Origin: Hymenobacter siberiensis
Lineage (GTDB): Bacteria > Bacteroidota > Bacteroidia > Cytophagales > Hymenobacteraceae
Length of the DNA stretch: 64,000 nt
Direction: 5' to 3'
Assembly (NCBI RefSeq): GCF_018967845.1
Contig: NZ_JAHLZZ010000001.1
Span: 496,001 to 560,000, forward strand
Below the pieces are notes generated by a model. That model ran no database searches, was not told the origin of the DNA, and saw only the letters and a list, made by a program, of their open reading frames with translations. Numbering within the stretch: position 1 is the stretch's first letter; every line of letters begins with the position of its first letter. Of this stretch, positions 44,330 to 53,479 are shown piece after piece. The position numbers and the translations under genes were made by a program.

Positions 44330-44487
44330 GTTAGGGTATGAGGGTAAGAAGGTGTGGGGGTAGGAGGGTATAAGGATGCGAGGGTGGCGCAAAGGTATTG
44401 TGCGACCCCAACGCTGACAGCTATTCTTTTTATGCCTTCCGGCCCCCATCCCCCCTACCCTCCTACCCTCACACCCTCACACCCTAA
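44330..44487. repeat. Divergent-spacer palindrome of GAGGGTAG words
   Basis: The left part (44330-44372) repeats GAGGGTA-type words and the right part (44452-44487) is its approximate reverse complement (ACCCTCCTACCCTCAC). The two promoter boxes, 44390-44397 and 44498-44505, lie in or beside it. Confidence 0.65.
44390..44397 (-). promoter_or_regulatory. -7 box TACCTTTG for the membrane-protein gene
   Basis: The minus-strand reading TACCTTTG is a full match, 63 bases upstream of the GTG start at 44327. Confidence 0.5.
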
Positions 44488-44497
44488 AAACACCTCG

Positions 44498-44505
44498 TAC
44501 CTTTG
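44498..44505 (+). promoter_or_regulatory. -7 box TACCTTTG for rbfA
   Basis: It is a full match ending 9 bases before the rbfA ATG (44515), so the expected start of transcription falls within a few bases of the start codon. The mRNA is probably leaderless or nearly so. Confidence 0.6.
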
Positions 44506-44514
44506 CCAGTCATT

Positions 44515-44937
44515 ATGGATAGCAAAAGACAACAAAAAATGGCCAGCCTACTCCAGCAGGAGCTGGCAGCCGTATTGCAGCGCGACCTGCCGCACCTGTT
44601 CGGGGGCGGAATGGCCCCCAGCATCAGCATGGTGAAGGTGACGCCCGACCTGGGCCAGGCCCGCGTGTACCTGAGCCTGCTGCTGGGCAACGATGCCAAC
44701 GAGCGCATCGAAATAGTGCGTGACAACGCCAAGGAAATCCGCCATGCCCTGGCCAAGCGCATTCGCAAAACGGCTCGCGTGGTGCCCGAGCTCATCTTTT
44801 TCCACGACGATAGCGCCGCCTACGCCGCCCACATGGACGAGGTACTGGGCACGCTCGACATTCCAGCCGCGCCGAAGGACGACGCTACGAACGATGAGGA
44901 AAAGCCCACCCGCCCGCGTTTATTCAAAGGCGAGTAG
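44515..44937 (+). CDS. rbfA: Ribosome-binding factor A
   Basis: A 140-residue KH-like protein that helps 16S rRNA 5'-end maturation and 30S assembly, notably in the cold. MDSKRQQKMASLLQQELAAV and SMVKVTPDLGQARVYLSLLL are the expected family blocks, followed by the RKTARVVPELIFFHDDSA motif; the acidic tail PKDDATNDEEKP is unconserved. ATG 44515 is the family-typical start. Its stop codon lies inside the left arm of the following spacer palindrome. Confidence 0.96.
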   Translation: MDSKRQQKMASLLQQELAAVLQRDLPHLFGGGMAPSISMVKVTPDLGQARVYLSLLLGNDANERIEIVRDNAKEIRHALAKRIRKTARVVPELIFFHDDSAAYAAHMDEVLGTLDIPAAPKDDATNDEEKPTRPRLFKGE

Positions 44938-45019
44938 TGAAATGGTGAGTTGGTGAGGTTGAAGTGCCTGCACTCGGTCAGCACATCAACCTCGCCAACT
45001 CACTACTCACTATTTCACT
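44936..45019. repeat. Spacer palindrome of GTGAGTTGG words
   Basis: Arms 44936-44962 and 44986-45019 are inverted copies with one 7-base insertion. The left arm overlaps the rbfA stop codon. The right arm ends 20 bases before the next gene. Confidence 0.75.
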
Positions 45020-45038
45020 ATTTCACTAGTTCACCACT

Positions 45039-45848
45039 TTGTACTACGACCCGATTAAGAAGACGCTCGGCCAGGTATTCAACCGCACGCCGTGGCTGCG
45101 CCGGCTGTTCTACCACCTGCTCGATTTACTGCTGCTGCGTACCTGGCACGTGCACCGCGAGCTGCGCCGCTGGGCCAAGGGCCGCACCCAGGAGCCGCTG
45201 AACATCCTCGATGCCGGCTCCGGTTACGGGCAGTACACGTACTGGCTGAGCGGGCTGAGCGCGAAATGGAACATCCTGGCCGTGGACGTGAAGGACGACC
45301 AGGTAGCCGATTCTAACCGTTTTTTCCAGCAGATTGGCCGCAAGAACGTGCAGTTTGCCGTGCAGGATTTGGTGCTCTATCAGGAGCCCAACTCTTTTGA
45401 CCTGGCCCTGTCCGTCGATGTGATGGAGCATATTCTGGAAGATGTGGAGGTGTTCCGCAATATTCACGCTTCGCTGAAGGACGGCGGCATGCTACTGATT
45501 TCGACCCCCAGCGACCAGGGCGGCTCCGACGTGCACGACGACGGCGAAACCAGCTTCATCGAAGAGCACGTGCGCGACGGCTACAACATTCGCGAGATTC
45601 AGCAGAAGCTGCGCACCGCCGGTTTCGAGCGCATCGAGGCCCGCTATGCTTACGGTGAGCCGGGCCAGATTTCGTGGCGCCTCAGCATGAAATACCCCAT
45701 TCTGATGCTGGGCAAGTCGCGCCTGTTTTTCATCGTGCTGCCGTTCTACTACCTCATCACGTTCCCGTTCTGCCTGCTGCTGAACTGGCTCGATGCCCGC
45801 ACGGTGCACGACTCCGGCACCGGCCTCATCGTGAAAGCCTGGAAGTAA
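45039..45848 (+). CDS. Class I SAM-dependent methyltransferase with C-terminal membrane segment
   Basis: A 269-residue protein. The SAM fold is clear: motif I LNILDAGSGYGQYTYWLS (about 52-70), the acidic motif II ILAVDVKDDQ, FDLALSVDVMEHI (motif IV) and the following LKDGGMLLISTP. The C-terminal quarter is hydrophobic (FIVLPFYYLITFPFCLLLNW), which suggests membrane anchoring. It starts at TTG 45039: an in-frame TAG lies three codons upstream and no ATG or GTG is available. The substrate is unknown. It lies between rbfA and the permease on the same strand. Confidence 0.82.
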   Translation: MYYDPIKKTLGQVFNRTPWLRRLFYHLLDLLLLRTWHVHRELRRWAKGRTQEPLNILDAGSGYGQYTYWLSGLSAKWNILAVDVKDDQVADSNRFFQQIGRKNVQFAVQDLVLYQEPNSFDLALSVDVMEHILEDVEVFRNIHASLKDGGMLLISTPSDQGGSDVHDDGETSFIEEHVRDGYNIREIQQKLRTAGFERIEARYAYGEPGQISWRLSMKYPILMLGKSRLFFIVLPFYYLITFPFCLLLNWLDARTVHDSGTGLIVKAWK

Positions 45849-46017
45849 GCCGTAACACAAGCGGGCAAACCACCTGAATTTGTGCTCGTTACCGTTTAAC
45901 CCGCATTTTGCCTTAGCTTTCCGAACGCTAACCCCGTAAAGCGCCCCGATAAAACCCACGCAGGAGCCGTCTGCCCCATCCGGATAATCCGTGACCTACC
46001 CGACGAGTCCGTGATTT

Positions 46018-47250
46018 ATGAACGTCCCCATCCTCATTGCCCGGCGCTACTTTCGGTCCAAGAATAAGCGCAACATCATCACCATCATCTCCAACATTTC
46101 GATGATTGGGGTGGCGGTGGGCACCATGGCGCTGATTATCGTGCTCTCGGTGTTCAATGGGCTGGAGGATTTGGTGCGCACGCTCTACGGCAAGTCCGAC
46201 CCCAACCTCGTCATCTCCGCCACCAAGGGCAAAGCCTTCGACGTGGACCGCACCTTCCTGATGAAGCTGGAAAACACCCCCGGCGTGGCCCTGCTCACGG
46301 AGGTAATCGAAGACAATGCCCTGCTGCAATACCACGACCGCCAGATGGTGGTGAAAATGCGCGGCCTGAGTGATAACTACTTCGGTCAGAGCCAGATTGA
46401 TGCCAACATCCGCGAGGGCGACCACCGCCTGCGCCGCGACAGCCTGGAGCTGGCCCTGGTGGGGGCCGGCGTGCAGCACGAGCTCAGCATTACCCTGAAT
46501 AACCGCCTGGCGCCCATGCGCCTGCTGTACCCGCGCAACACGCCCGGCAAAAAAACCCTCGACTTCAACCCCGAAAACGCCTTCAACGAGCAAAACCTGA
46601 CGGCCGGTGGCGTTTTCCTCATCGAGCAGCACATCGACGACAGCTACATTTTTGTGCCCCTCACTTTTGCCCAGCGCCTGCTGGGCTACGGCACCCGCCG
46701 CACGGCCCTCTACGTGAAGGTGGGCCAGAGCTTCGAAATCGAAAAGGTGAAAAAGCAGGTGCGCAAGCTGCTGGGGCCCGATTTCAAAGTGCAGGATTCC
46801 GACGAGCAGCACGTCAGCCTGTTCAAGGCCATTAAAGTGGAGAAGCTGTTTGTGTTCATCACCTTCACGCTCATCCTGCTCATCGCCTCGCTCAATATCT
46901 TTTTCTCGCTCTCGATGCTGGTAATCGACAAGAAAAAGGATATCTCGGTGCTGCTGGCCATGGGTGCGAGCCAGAAAACGGTTCGGCGCACCTTCCTGTA
47001 CGTGGGGGCCATTGTGGCGCTGGTGGGCGCGGCCACCGGGCTCATTCTGGGCGTCACGCTGTGCTGGCTGCAACAGCAGTTTGGCTTCGTGAGCATGGGC
47101 ATGGCCACGAGCGTGGTAGACGCTTACCCGGTAAAAATGCAGGCCTCGGACCTGATTTTTACGTGCGTGTCCATTATCGTCATCACCTTGGCCGTGAGCA
47201 TACGCCCGGCCCTGAATGCAAGCAAGTTGGACTTGCGAGATAATTTATAG
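46018..47250 (+). CDS. FtsX/LolE-type ABC transporter permease
   Basis: A 410-residue permease with the MacB/FtsX four-segment layout: one membrane helix near the N-terminus (ISMIGVAVGTMALIIVLSVF), a large periplasmic domain (about 50-270), and three helices in the last third, each near a signature such as IASLNIFFSLSMLVIDKKKD and ISVLLAMGASQKTVRRTFL. The start MNVPILIARRYFRSKNKRNI is typical of LolC/LolE-like permeases, which move lipoproteins from the inner membrane. No ATPase gene is adjacent, so the substrate is only inferred. Confidence 0.88.
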   Translation: MNVPILIARRYFRSKNKRNIITIISNISMIGVAVGTMALIIVLSVFNGLEDLVRTLYGKSDPNLVISATKGKAFDVDRTFLMKLENTPGVALLTEVIEDNALLQYHDRQMVVKMRGLSDNYFGQSQIDANIREGDHRLRRDSLELALVGAGVQHELSITLNNRLAPMRLLYPRNTPGKKTLDFNPENAFNEQNLTAGGVFLIEQHIDDSYIFVPLTFAQRLLGYGTRRTALYVKVGQSFEIEKVKKQVRKLLGPDFKVQDSDEQHVSLFKAIKVEKLFVFITFTLILLIASLNIFFSLSMLVIDKKKDISVLLAMGASQKTVRRTFLYVGAIVALVGAATGLILGVTLCWLQQQFGFVSMGMATSVVDAYPVKMQASDLIFTCVSIIVITLAVSIRPALNASKLDLRDNL

Positions 47251-47380
47251 CGTTTATCGACTTTTGGTCATCTCCGGTGATTTTCTGGCGTAAGAACATG
47301 GCATTCGCTCCTGGCAGAAAAGCGCTACTATACCAATTTTACGCTTTCTGCCCTACCTTGCGCCTTCCGCGTGCCCAGCT

Positions 47381-50359
47381 ATGAAAGTATCTACCGCAGA
47401 ACCGTTTCAAATCGTCTACTCGCTCTTCGAACATGAGTTCCTGGGCCACCTGTTTGCGGCCTACGTGGTCCAGCTAGGCCCCCGCGGCCAGCTAACCCTT
47501 CAGCACCAAACCGTTTCGGGGAAAAATGCCCACGAGTTTGCCGCCGGTCTCGATGCCACTGACTTTGAGCTGGTCGAACTCTGCGACCACATTCAGCAGG
47601 AAGCCGTGGTGAAGGAATTCTGGCCCCGCAAAATTGCCACGGCCGAGTTTTTCCTCAAGACTTACAACGCCGAAAAGGGCGACAAACCACTTCAGGAGCT
47701 CATTTCCAAGCACGTGCAAACGCGCATGGCCGGTATTCTGGCGCGCCTGGCGGGCAAGCAGGTCTTCATTATGGGCCGCGATGGCGAGCCAACGTGGAAG
47801 GAAATTGCCCTCGCCCCGGCCAAGGCATCCATCCTGTTTCACTTTCGCCGCAACGAGGAAGGCACCCACTACTTCCCCACCATCCAGTACCAGGGCCAGA
47901 AGCTTGATTTTCAGCACAAAGACGCGGTACTAGTCTGCCTGCAGCCGGCCTGGCTGCTGCTCAACGACCTGCTCTACTCCTTCCGCACCGAGGTGGACGG
48001 CCGCAAGCTCCTGCCGTTTTTGAAGAAAAAATTCATCGTGGTGCCCCGGCAGGTGGAGGAAAGCTATTTCCAGAAATTCGTGGCCCCGCTCATGGAGTCG
48101 TTTGAGGTGCACGCCCGGGGCTTCGACATTCGGTCGGAGCGCTACGTAGCGCGGCCCCGGCTCACGTTCAGCGATGCGCAGCCGGCTTTGCCCGCGCCCG
48201 AAGCACCAGTGCGCCCACCTGGCCCGCCGCGCCGGGGCCGCATCCCGCTGCCCAAACCCGTTGCGCCCCTGCTCACCGGAGCCGAAACCGAACAGATTCA
48301 TTTCGAGCTGAGCTTCCGCTACGGCCCACACCTCATGCCGCTGGGTGCCAGCAAGCCCGTGAGCGTGCACCTCGAAAAGACGGCCGACAGCTACGTGTTC
48401 CACCGCCTGCTGCGCAGCCCCGAGCAAGAACAGGCCACCGTAGATGAGCTGCAGACGCGCCGGCTCACCGTGGCCAATGGCCACGGCTCACTGCCCAAGG
48501 CCGAGGCCTTTAAATGGCTGCACGACAACTCCCCCGCCCTTGCCGAGCTGGGCTACACGGTGGAAGCCGCCGCTACGGCCACCAAGAATTACTTCATCGG
48601 CCCGACCAGCGTGCAGGTGGGCATTCAGGAAGCCGGCGACTGGTTTGACGTGCGCGGCACGGTGCGCTTTGGTGACATCGAAGTGCCGTTTATCCGGCTG
48701 CGGGGGCACATTCTGCAACGCCGGCGCGAGTTCAAGCTGCCCAATGGCCAGATTGCCATCATCCCCGACGAGTGGTTTACGGACTACCTGGAGCTGTTTG
48801 CCTTCGGCGAAGAAACCGAGGACGGCCTTAATCTGCGCCGCCACCACCTAGCCCTGGTGGCCGACCTGCAAAGCAATGAACTGGCCACCGTGCGCATGGG
48901 CCGCAAGCTGGAAAAGCTCCGCGACTTTGCCGAAGTGGAGGACCACCCGCTGCCTGTAGGCTTCCTCGGCGAGCTGCGCCCCTACCAGAAAGCCGGCTAC
49001 AACTGGCTGCGCTTCGTGCAGGACTACCATTTCGGCGGCTGCCTGGCCGACGATATGGGGCTTGGCAAAACCATCCAAACGCTGGCCATGCTCCAGCACC
49101 GCCGCGAAAGTGGCGAGGCTCAAGGAGCTGCGTCGCTACTGGTACTACCTACCTCCCTGGTTTTCAACTGGCTGAACGAAGCCCAGAAGTTCACCCCCGA
49201 GCTACGCGTGCTGGCCTACACCGGCACCTACCGCGACAAAAACCCTGACCGCTTCGCCGATTATGATGTGGTGCTGACCAGCTACGGCATCGTGCGACTG
49301 GATACGGAGCTGCTGGCCGGCTACAAGTTCGACTACGTAATTCTGGACGAGTCGCAGGCCATCAAAAACCCGTCGAGTACCACCTCGCAGGCCGTGCGGC
49401 AGTTGCACTCCAAGCACCGGCTCATTCTCACGGGTACGCCCGTGGAAAACAGCACGATGGATTTGTGGTCGCAGATGTCCTTCATCAACCCGGGCTTGCT
49501 GGGCACGCAGGCATTTTTCCGCAAGGAATTCCTCAAGCCCATCGAGAAAGACCAGGACGAAGGCCGCACGCGCCGCCTGCACGCGCTCATTAAGCCGTTT
49601 ATCCTACGGCGGCACAAAGCCCAGGTGGCTAAAGAATTGCCTGCCAAAACGGAGCAGCTCAGCTACTGTCAGATGACGGAAGAGCAGGCCCACGCCTACG
49701 AGGAAACCAAGAGCTTCTACCGCAACAAAATCCTGCGCAACCTCGATGAGCACGGTCCGGCCAGCACCCAGTTTCTGCTATTGCAGGGCTTAACCCGGCT
49801 GCGGCAAATTGCCAATCACCCGCGCTTGGCCGACGAAAACTACGTCCACGAGTCGGGCAAGCTGCGCGAAGTGCTGCGCATGCTTCGCAACGTAGTGGCC
49901 GAAGGGCACAAGGTATTGGTATTCAGCCAATTCGTACAGCATTTATCCCTAGTACGTGCCGCGCTCGATGAACGGCAGATGCCCTACGCTTACCTCGACG
50001 GCGCGACCCGCGACCGGCCCGCCGAAGTAGCCCGTTTTCAGGAAACGGAAGAGTTGAAAATCTTCCTCATCAGCCTAAAAGCCGGCGGCGTGGGTCTCAA
50101 CCTTACCGCCGCCGACTACGTCTTCATTCTAGACCCGTGGTGGAACCCGGCCGTGGAAGCCCAAGCCGTGGACCGCGCCCACCGCATTGGCCAGCAGCGC
50201 CCGGTGTTCACCTACAAGTTCATCACGCAGGGCACGGTTGAGGAAAAAATCCTGGCCCTGCAACGCCGCAAGCTGGCCCTGGTGAGCGAGCTCATCGCTA
50301 CCGACGAGACCGTGATTAAGCACCTCACGCGGGAGGATATTGAGGAACTGCTGGGGTAA
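47381..50359 (+). CDS. SNF2/SWI2-family DNA helicase-like ATPase
   Basis: A 992-residue protein. The N-terminal 500 residues are a variable region with a proline-rich patch (PEAPVRPPGPPRRGRIPLPK). From about residue 530 comes the Snf2 ATPase: LRPYQKAGYNWLRFVQDYHF, Walker A DDMGLGKTIQTLAM, DESQAIKNPSS (motif II, DESQ), LILTGTPVENSTMDLWSQMS (motif III) and, in the second RecA lobe, VLVFSQFVQHL, LKAGGVGLNLTAADYVFILD and the arginine motif AVDRAHRIGQQRPV. These proteins translocate on double-stranded DNA and remodel DNA-bound proteins. No restriction or other defence partner is adjacent, so its job here is open. Confidence 0.92.
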   Translation: MKVSTAEPFQIVYSLFEHEFLGHLFAAYVVQLGPRGQLTLQHQTVSGKNAHEFAAGLDATDFELVELCDHIQQEAVVKEFWPRKIATAEFFLKTYNAEKGDKPLQELISKHVQTRMAGILARLAGKQVFIMGRDGEPTWKEIALAPAKASILFHFRRNEEGTHYFPTIQYQGQKLDFQHKDAVLVCLQPAWLLLNDLLYSFRTEVDGRKLLPFLKKKFIVVPRQVEESYFQKFVAPLMESFEVHARGFDIRSERYVARPRLTFSDAQPALPAPEAPVRPPGPPRRGRIPLPKPVAPLLTGAETEQIHFELSFRYGPHLMPLGASKPVSVHLEKTADSYVFHRLLRSPEQEQATVDELQTRRLTVANGHGSLPKAEAFKWLHDNSPALAELGYTVEAAATATKNYFIGPTSVQVGIQEAGDWFDVRGTVRFGDIEVPFIRLRGHILQRRREFKLPNGQIAIIPDEWFTDYLELFAFGEETEDGLNLRRHHLALVADLQSNELATVRMGRKLEKLRDFAEVEDHPLPVGFLGELRPYQKAGYNWLRFVQDYHFGGCLADDMGLGKTIQTLAMLQHRRESGEAQGAASLLVLPTSLVFNWLNEAQKFTPELRVLAYTGTYRDKNPDRFADYDVVLTSYGIVRLDTELLAGYKFDYVILDESQAIKNPSSTTSQAVRQLHSKHRLILTGTPVENSTMDLWSQMSFINPGLLGTQAFFRKEFLKPIEKDQDEGRTRRLHALIKPFILRRHKAQVAKELPAKTEQLSYCQMTEEQAHAYEETKSFYRNKILRNLDEHGPASTQFLLLQGLTRLRQIANHPRLADENYVHESGKLREVLRMLRNVVAEGHKVLVFSQFVQHLSLVRAALDERQMPYAYLDGATRDRPAEVARFQETEELKIFLISLKAGGVGLNLTAADYVFILDPWWNPAVEAQAVDRAHRIGQQRPVFTYKFITQGTVEEKILALQRRKLALVSELIATDETVIKHLTREDIEELLG

Positions 50360-50419
50360 GTGAGCAGATTTTATTTAATCATTCCCGTTTTCAATTTACT
50401 TTTAAGCATATTTTTGCCC

Positions 50420-50441
50420 GGCTTTTTCCGTAAAAAAAGCC
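50420..50441. terminator. Weak hairpin with AT-rich stem
   Basis: GGCTTTTT (50420-50427) and AAAAAGCC (50434-50441) can pair around 6 bases. It lies 60 bases after the helicase stop and may terminate it. Confidence 0.45.
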
Positions 50442-50498
50442 ATTCGCTTTTCCATTTTCTTCTCTCAGGGTTTCTTCTCTTAGGCCAGCGCTGAATAT

Positions 50499-51640
50499 AT
50501 GGCTCCTGTTTCTGCACTGCATCCGCGTTGGAAAACCACTAGGCGGAAATGGTGCGGCTTGGTTTGCCTGCTGCTGGCTACCACGGCGGGCCATGCCCAA
50601 ACCACCCAGCCGGAGCCCCAAACCAAGCCCGTAGCACCAGCTTCGGCCCCAAACCAGCTGTCGCCCCAGAAAATGGAGGAGGCACTGCGCCTCCTGCTCC
50701 GAGCCGACTCAGTGGCTTCGCAGCGCCAGCGGGCGCACCTGGGGTCCGGTGTGGAGTTTTCAGACCGTTGCCTTTCCTACTAACCGCTACCTGTTTGCCC
50801 GAACCGTAGTGGGCAACACCGACATTTACTCGGCAGATGGTACTGCTATGCCGGTGCAGCTCACCTTTGGGAGCACCGTGGAAACGGCCCCGCAGCTCAG
50901 CCCCACCCGCGACCTGATTGCGTACACGTCCAATGCTACGGGCCTATACCAGCTGTACACGATGAATCGCGACGGCTCGAACCCACGCCAGATTACCACG
51001 CTGGATGTGGATGTATACAACAATCGGGGCGTGGGCTACCGCTGGTCGCCGGATGGCGCATATTTCATCTACGCGCACAACGACAAGCTCTACCGCATCA
51101 ACCGCGACGGCACCGGGCGGGTAGAACTGGCTACCGCGCCCGCCAGCCGCAACTTCCGTGAGTGCGACTGGACAGCCGAGGATGGCGGCCACCTGGTGGT
51201 GCAAACCGTGGGCGCGGATATCTTCGACTCCGAGCTCTACATCTACAATACCGATGGCACCACCCCCCCGGCTGCTGGTGGGCAACCTGCCGGGCCGGGT
51301 CGATTCGCCCAGCTTCAGCATCGACGGACTGACGATTGTGTACACGCGGGACGTAGCAGGCTTCAACTCTGCCGCTGGCCGGCAGCAGGACGCGCGCATT
51401 TTCAGCCGCCGCACCGATGGAACCGGAACGCCTGTGGACCTATCATCGGGCACCAATAACAGCGGCAAAACCTTGGGCACCAATGACCTGACCCCGCGCT
51501 TCGCTCCCGATGGATTTCACTTGATTTTCGTGAATCGGACTACCGACGAAGTTGCACCGCCCGAAGTATGGACAGCTGACCTCGACGGCAGGAACCGCAC
51601 CCGCCTGTTCACCAACGCCTTTTTGCCCGATTACAAATAG
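50499..51640 (+). pseudogene. TolB-like beta-propeller (PD40) protein, two frameshifts
   Basis: Three overlapping frames together read as one exported PD40 propeller protein. Frame one (50499-50783) gives a signal peptide (KWCGLVCLLLATTAGHAQ) and a linker. Frame two (from about 50735, with 50749-51459 open) gives repeats such as DLIAYTSNATGLYQLYTMNR, YRWSPDGAYFIYAHNDKLYR and ECDWTAEDGGHLVV. Frame three (to 51640) continues with LPGRVDSPSFSIDGLTIVYT, DLTPRFAPDGFHLIFVN and VWTADLDGRNRTRLFTNAF. The second shift is at a run of seven C (51263-51269); six C would restore DGTTPRLLVGNL. The first lies around 50730-50740. The gene would have encoded a periplasmic propeller of about 380 residues. Either it has decayed or the sequence contains indel errors. 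Confidence 0.8.
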
Positions 51641-51680
51641 CGTCGGGCCAACAATTACCGCCGGCCGAAGTTAGCAAACC

Positions 51681-52121
51681 ATGCACGTTACGCTCCGCAC
51701 CGCCGTTTCGCAGTCCCCGGCCGTGGTGATGGCCGGTTTCACCCGCGAATTATTTGTGGCCCTGGCCCCGCCCTTTCCCCGGCTGCGGCTGCTCCGCTTC
51801 GATGGCTGCCACACCGGCGACCGGGTTGAAATCGAGCTTGATACGCTAGTGAAGCGACTATCCTGGACCTCGCTGATTGTGGACGATGGTGTGCAGCCCG
51901 ACGGCACCCATTTTTTTGTAGATGAGGGCCAGATACTACCGCCACCGCTGCGATTCTGGCGGCACCGGCATCTTATTCAGCCTGGTTCCAAGGGCGGCAG
52001 CGTGATTGTGGATGCACTGGAGTACCGCACGGCCTCGCGCCTGCTCGATGCGCTGATTTATCCGGCCATGTGGGCGCAGTTTGCCTGGCGGCGGCCTATT
52101 TACCGGCGCTGGTTCCGGTAG
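51681..52121 (+). CDS. SRPBCC-like protein of unknown ligand
   Basis: A 146-residue soluble protein whose strand pattern fits the SRPBCC (START/Bet v1-like) fold: a first strand MHVTLRTAVSQSPAVVMAG, a long central sheet, FFVDEGQILPPPLRFWRHRH and a long C-terminal helix RLLDALIYPAMWAQFAWRRP. No cysteine or metal motif was seen. Relatives bind hydrophobic ligands or act as cyclases or hydrolases; nothing here fixes the function. It stands between the decayed PD40 gene and the rRNA methyltransferase. Confidence 0.6.
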   Translation: MHVTLRTAVSQSPAVVMAGFTRELFVALAPPFPRLRLLRFDGCHTGDRVEIELDTLVKRLSWTSLIVDDGVQPDGTHFFVDEGQILPPPLRFWRHRHLIQPGSKGGSVIVDALEYRTASRLLDALIYPAMWAQFAWRRPIYRRWFR

Positions 52122-52145
52122 GTGGGGCGGCCCGGCGCGGGGCCG

Positions 52146-52153
52146 TACCTTTG
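52146..52153 (+). promoter_or_regulatory. -7 box TACCTTTG giving a leaderless rRNA methyltransferase mRNA
   Basis: A full TAnnTTTG match ends 7 bases before the ATG at 52161, so transcription is expected to start at the A of the start codon. A longer in-frame start at 52122 is excluded by this. Confidence 0.6.
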
Positions 52154-52160
52154 CGGACCT

Positions 52161-53360
52161 ATGCTAAATCCCGCCACCATCGTCCTCAAAAACGGAAAAG
52201 ACCACAGCCTACGCCGCCGTCACCCCTGGGTGTTCTCGGGGGCCATTGCCCGCGAGCAGGGCGAAACCCTGGAGGGCGACCCCGTGCGCGTGGAAGCCAT
52301 TGATGGCGAGCTGCTGGGGGTGGGCCATTTCTCGGGCGGCGGCTCCATTGCCGTGCGCATGCTGGACTTTGGCCAGAACGCCCAATTGCCCACGCCCGCA
52401 TTCTGGGAGGCCAAGCTAGGCAATGCCTACGCCCTGCGCCAGCGCCTGGCCCTGACGGGCACGGCCGATACCAACGTATTTCGCCTCATCCACGCCGAGG
52501 GCGACGGCCTGCCGGGCCTCATCATTGATGTGTATGGCGACGTGGCCGTGGTGCAGGCCCACAGCGTGGGCATGTATCGTGCCCGCCCCGAAATTGCGGC
52601 GGCCCTGCAAGTGGTATTCGGCCACAAGCTGCGCGCCATTTACGACAAGAGCGCCGAAACCGTGCCCGGCAACGCCGTGCCCGATGCCCAAAACGGCTAC
52701 CTCTTTGGTGAGAGCACCGGCACCGAGCATTTGGTGATGGAAAACGGCCACCAGTTTGCCGTGGATTGGGAAACGGGCCAGAAAACCGGCTTCTTCATCG
52801 ACCAGCGCGACAACCGCGCCCTACTGGCCCGCTACTCGCCCGGTCGCAAGGTGCTCAACACGTTCTGCTACACCGGCGGCTTCTCTGTTTATGCGCTGGA
52901 AGCCGGGGCCGAGCTGGTGCACTCCGTCGATTCGAGCAAAAAAGCCATTGCCCTCACCGAGCGCAACGCGGAGCTTTCGAACCACGCCGACCGCCACGCC
53001 GCCTATGCCGATGACGTGCTGGGCTTCCTCAAAAACCACTCGGCCGAGTACGACCTGCTGGTGCTCGACCCACCCGCCTACGCCAAACATATGGGCGCGC
53101 GCCACGCCGCCCTCATGGGCTATAAGCGCCTGAACGCGGCTGGCATTGCGCACCTCGCGCCGGGCGGGCTGCTGTTCACGTTCAGTTGCTCACAAGTGGT
53201 GAGCCCCGAACTGTTTGAGGGCGCGGTGCTGGCGGCGGCAATTGAGGCCGGGCGGCCGGCGCGTATTCTGCACCGCCTCACCCAACCGGCCGACCATCCG
53301 GTGAGCTTGTTTCACCCCGAGGGGGCTTATTTGAAGGGGCTGGTGCTGGCGGTAGAATAG
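52161..53360 (+). CDS. RlmI-type 23S rRNA cytosine methyltransferase
   Basis: A 399-residue protein of the RlmI/RlmK class, which methylates the large-subunit rRNA using S-adenosylmethionine. An N-terminal PUA-like domain (about 1-75; SLRRRHPWVFSGAIAREQG) is followed by a Rossmann methyltransferase domain: VLNTFCYTGGFSVYALEAGA (motif I), VHSVDSSKKAIALTERNAEL, YDLLVLDPPAYAKHMGARHA (motif IV with DPPA) and FSCSQVVSPELF, whose Cys is the candidate nucleophile. RlmI in E. coli modifies C1962; that exact target is inferred. Its terminator is the hairpin at 53371-53429. Confidence 0.92.
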   Translation: MLNPATIVLKNGKDHSLRRRHPWVFSGAIAREQGETLEGDPVRVEAIDGELLGVGHFSGGGSIAVRMLDFGQNAQLPTPAFWEAKLGNAYALRQRLALTGTADTNVFRLIHAEGDGLPGLIIDVYGDVAVVQAHSVGMYRARPEIAAALQVVFGHKLRAIYDKSAETVPGNAVPDAQNGYLFGESTGTEHLVMENGHQFAVDWETGQKTGFFIDQRDNRALLARYSPGRKVLNTFCYTGGFSVYALEAGAELVHSVDSSKKAIALTERNAELSNHADRHAAYADDVLGFLKNHSAEYDLLVLDPPAYAKHMGARHAALMGYKRLNAAGIAHLAPGGLLFTFSCSQVVSPELFEGAVLAAAIEAGRPARILHRLTQPADHPVSLFHPEGAYLKGLVLAVE

Positions 53361-53370
53361 CCTGTCTGAA

Positions 53371-53429
53371 AAATAAAATGGCGTTTCGGCCCGGACAGAG
53401 AACGTCCGGGCCGGAGCGCCACTTTATTT
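53371..53429 (+). terminator. Long terminator hairpin whose right arm carries the next promoter box
   Basis: Stems AAATAAA (53371-53377 with 53423-53429), TGGCG (53379-53383 with 53417-53421) and CGGCCCGGAC (53387-53396 with 53404-53413) stack into one hairpin. The arms also hold an ATG (53378) that should not be used as a start. Confidence 0.75.
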
Positions 53430-53432
53430 TTG
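53425..53432 (+). promoter_or_regulatory. -7 box TATTTTTG for crtD
   Basis: It matches TAnnTTTG and overlaps the end of the upstream terminator. It predicts transcription from about 53439 and therefore supports the GTG start at 53480. Confidence 0.45.
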
Positions 53433-53479
53433 GCAGCTTCGACAAAACTTCTCCCCCCGCTACGGCGGTTAGCAGTTCA

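Noticed and set aside
44330..44490. Telomere- or array-like GAGGGTA repeats
   Set aside because: They form one inverted pair in a divergent promoter spacer and do not continue as an array.
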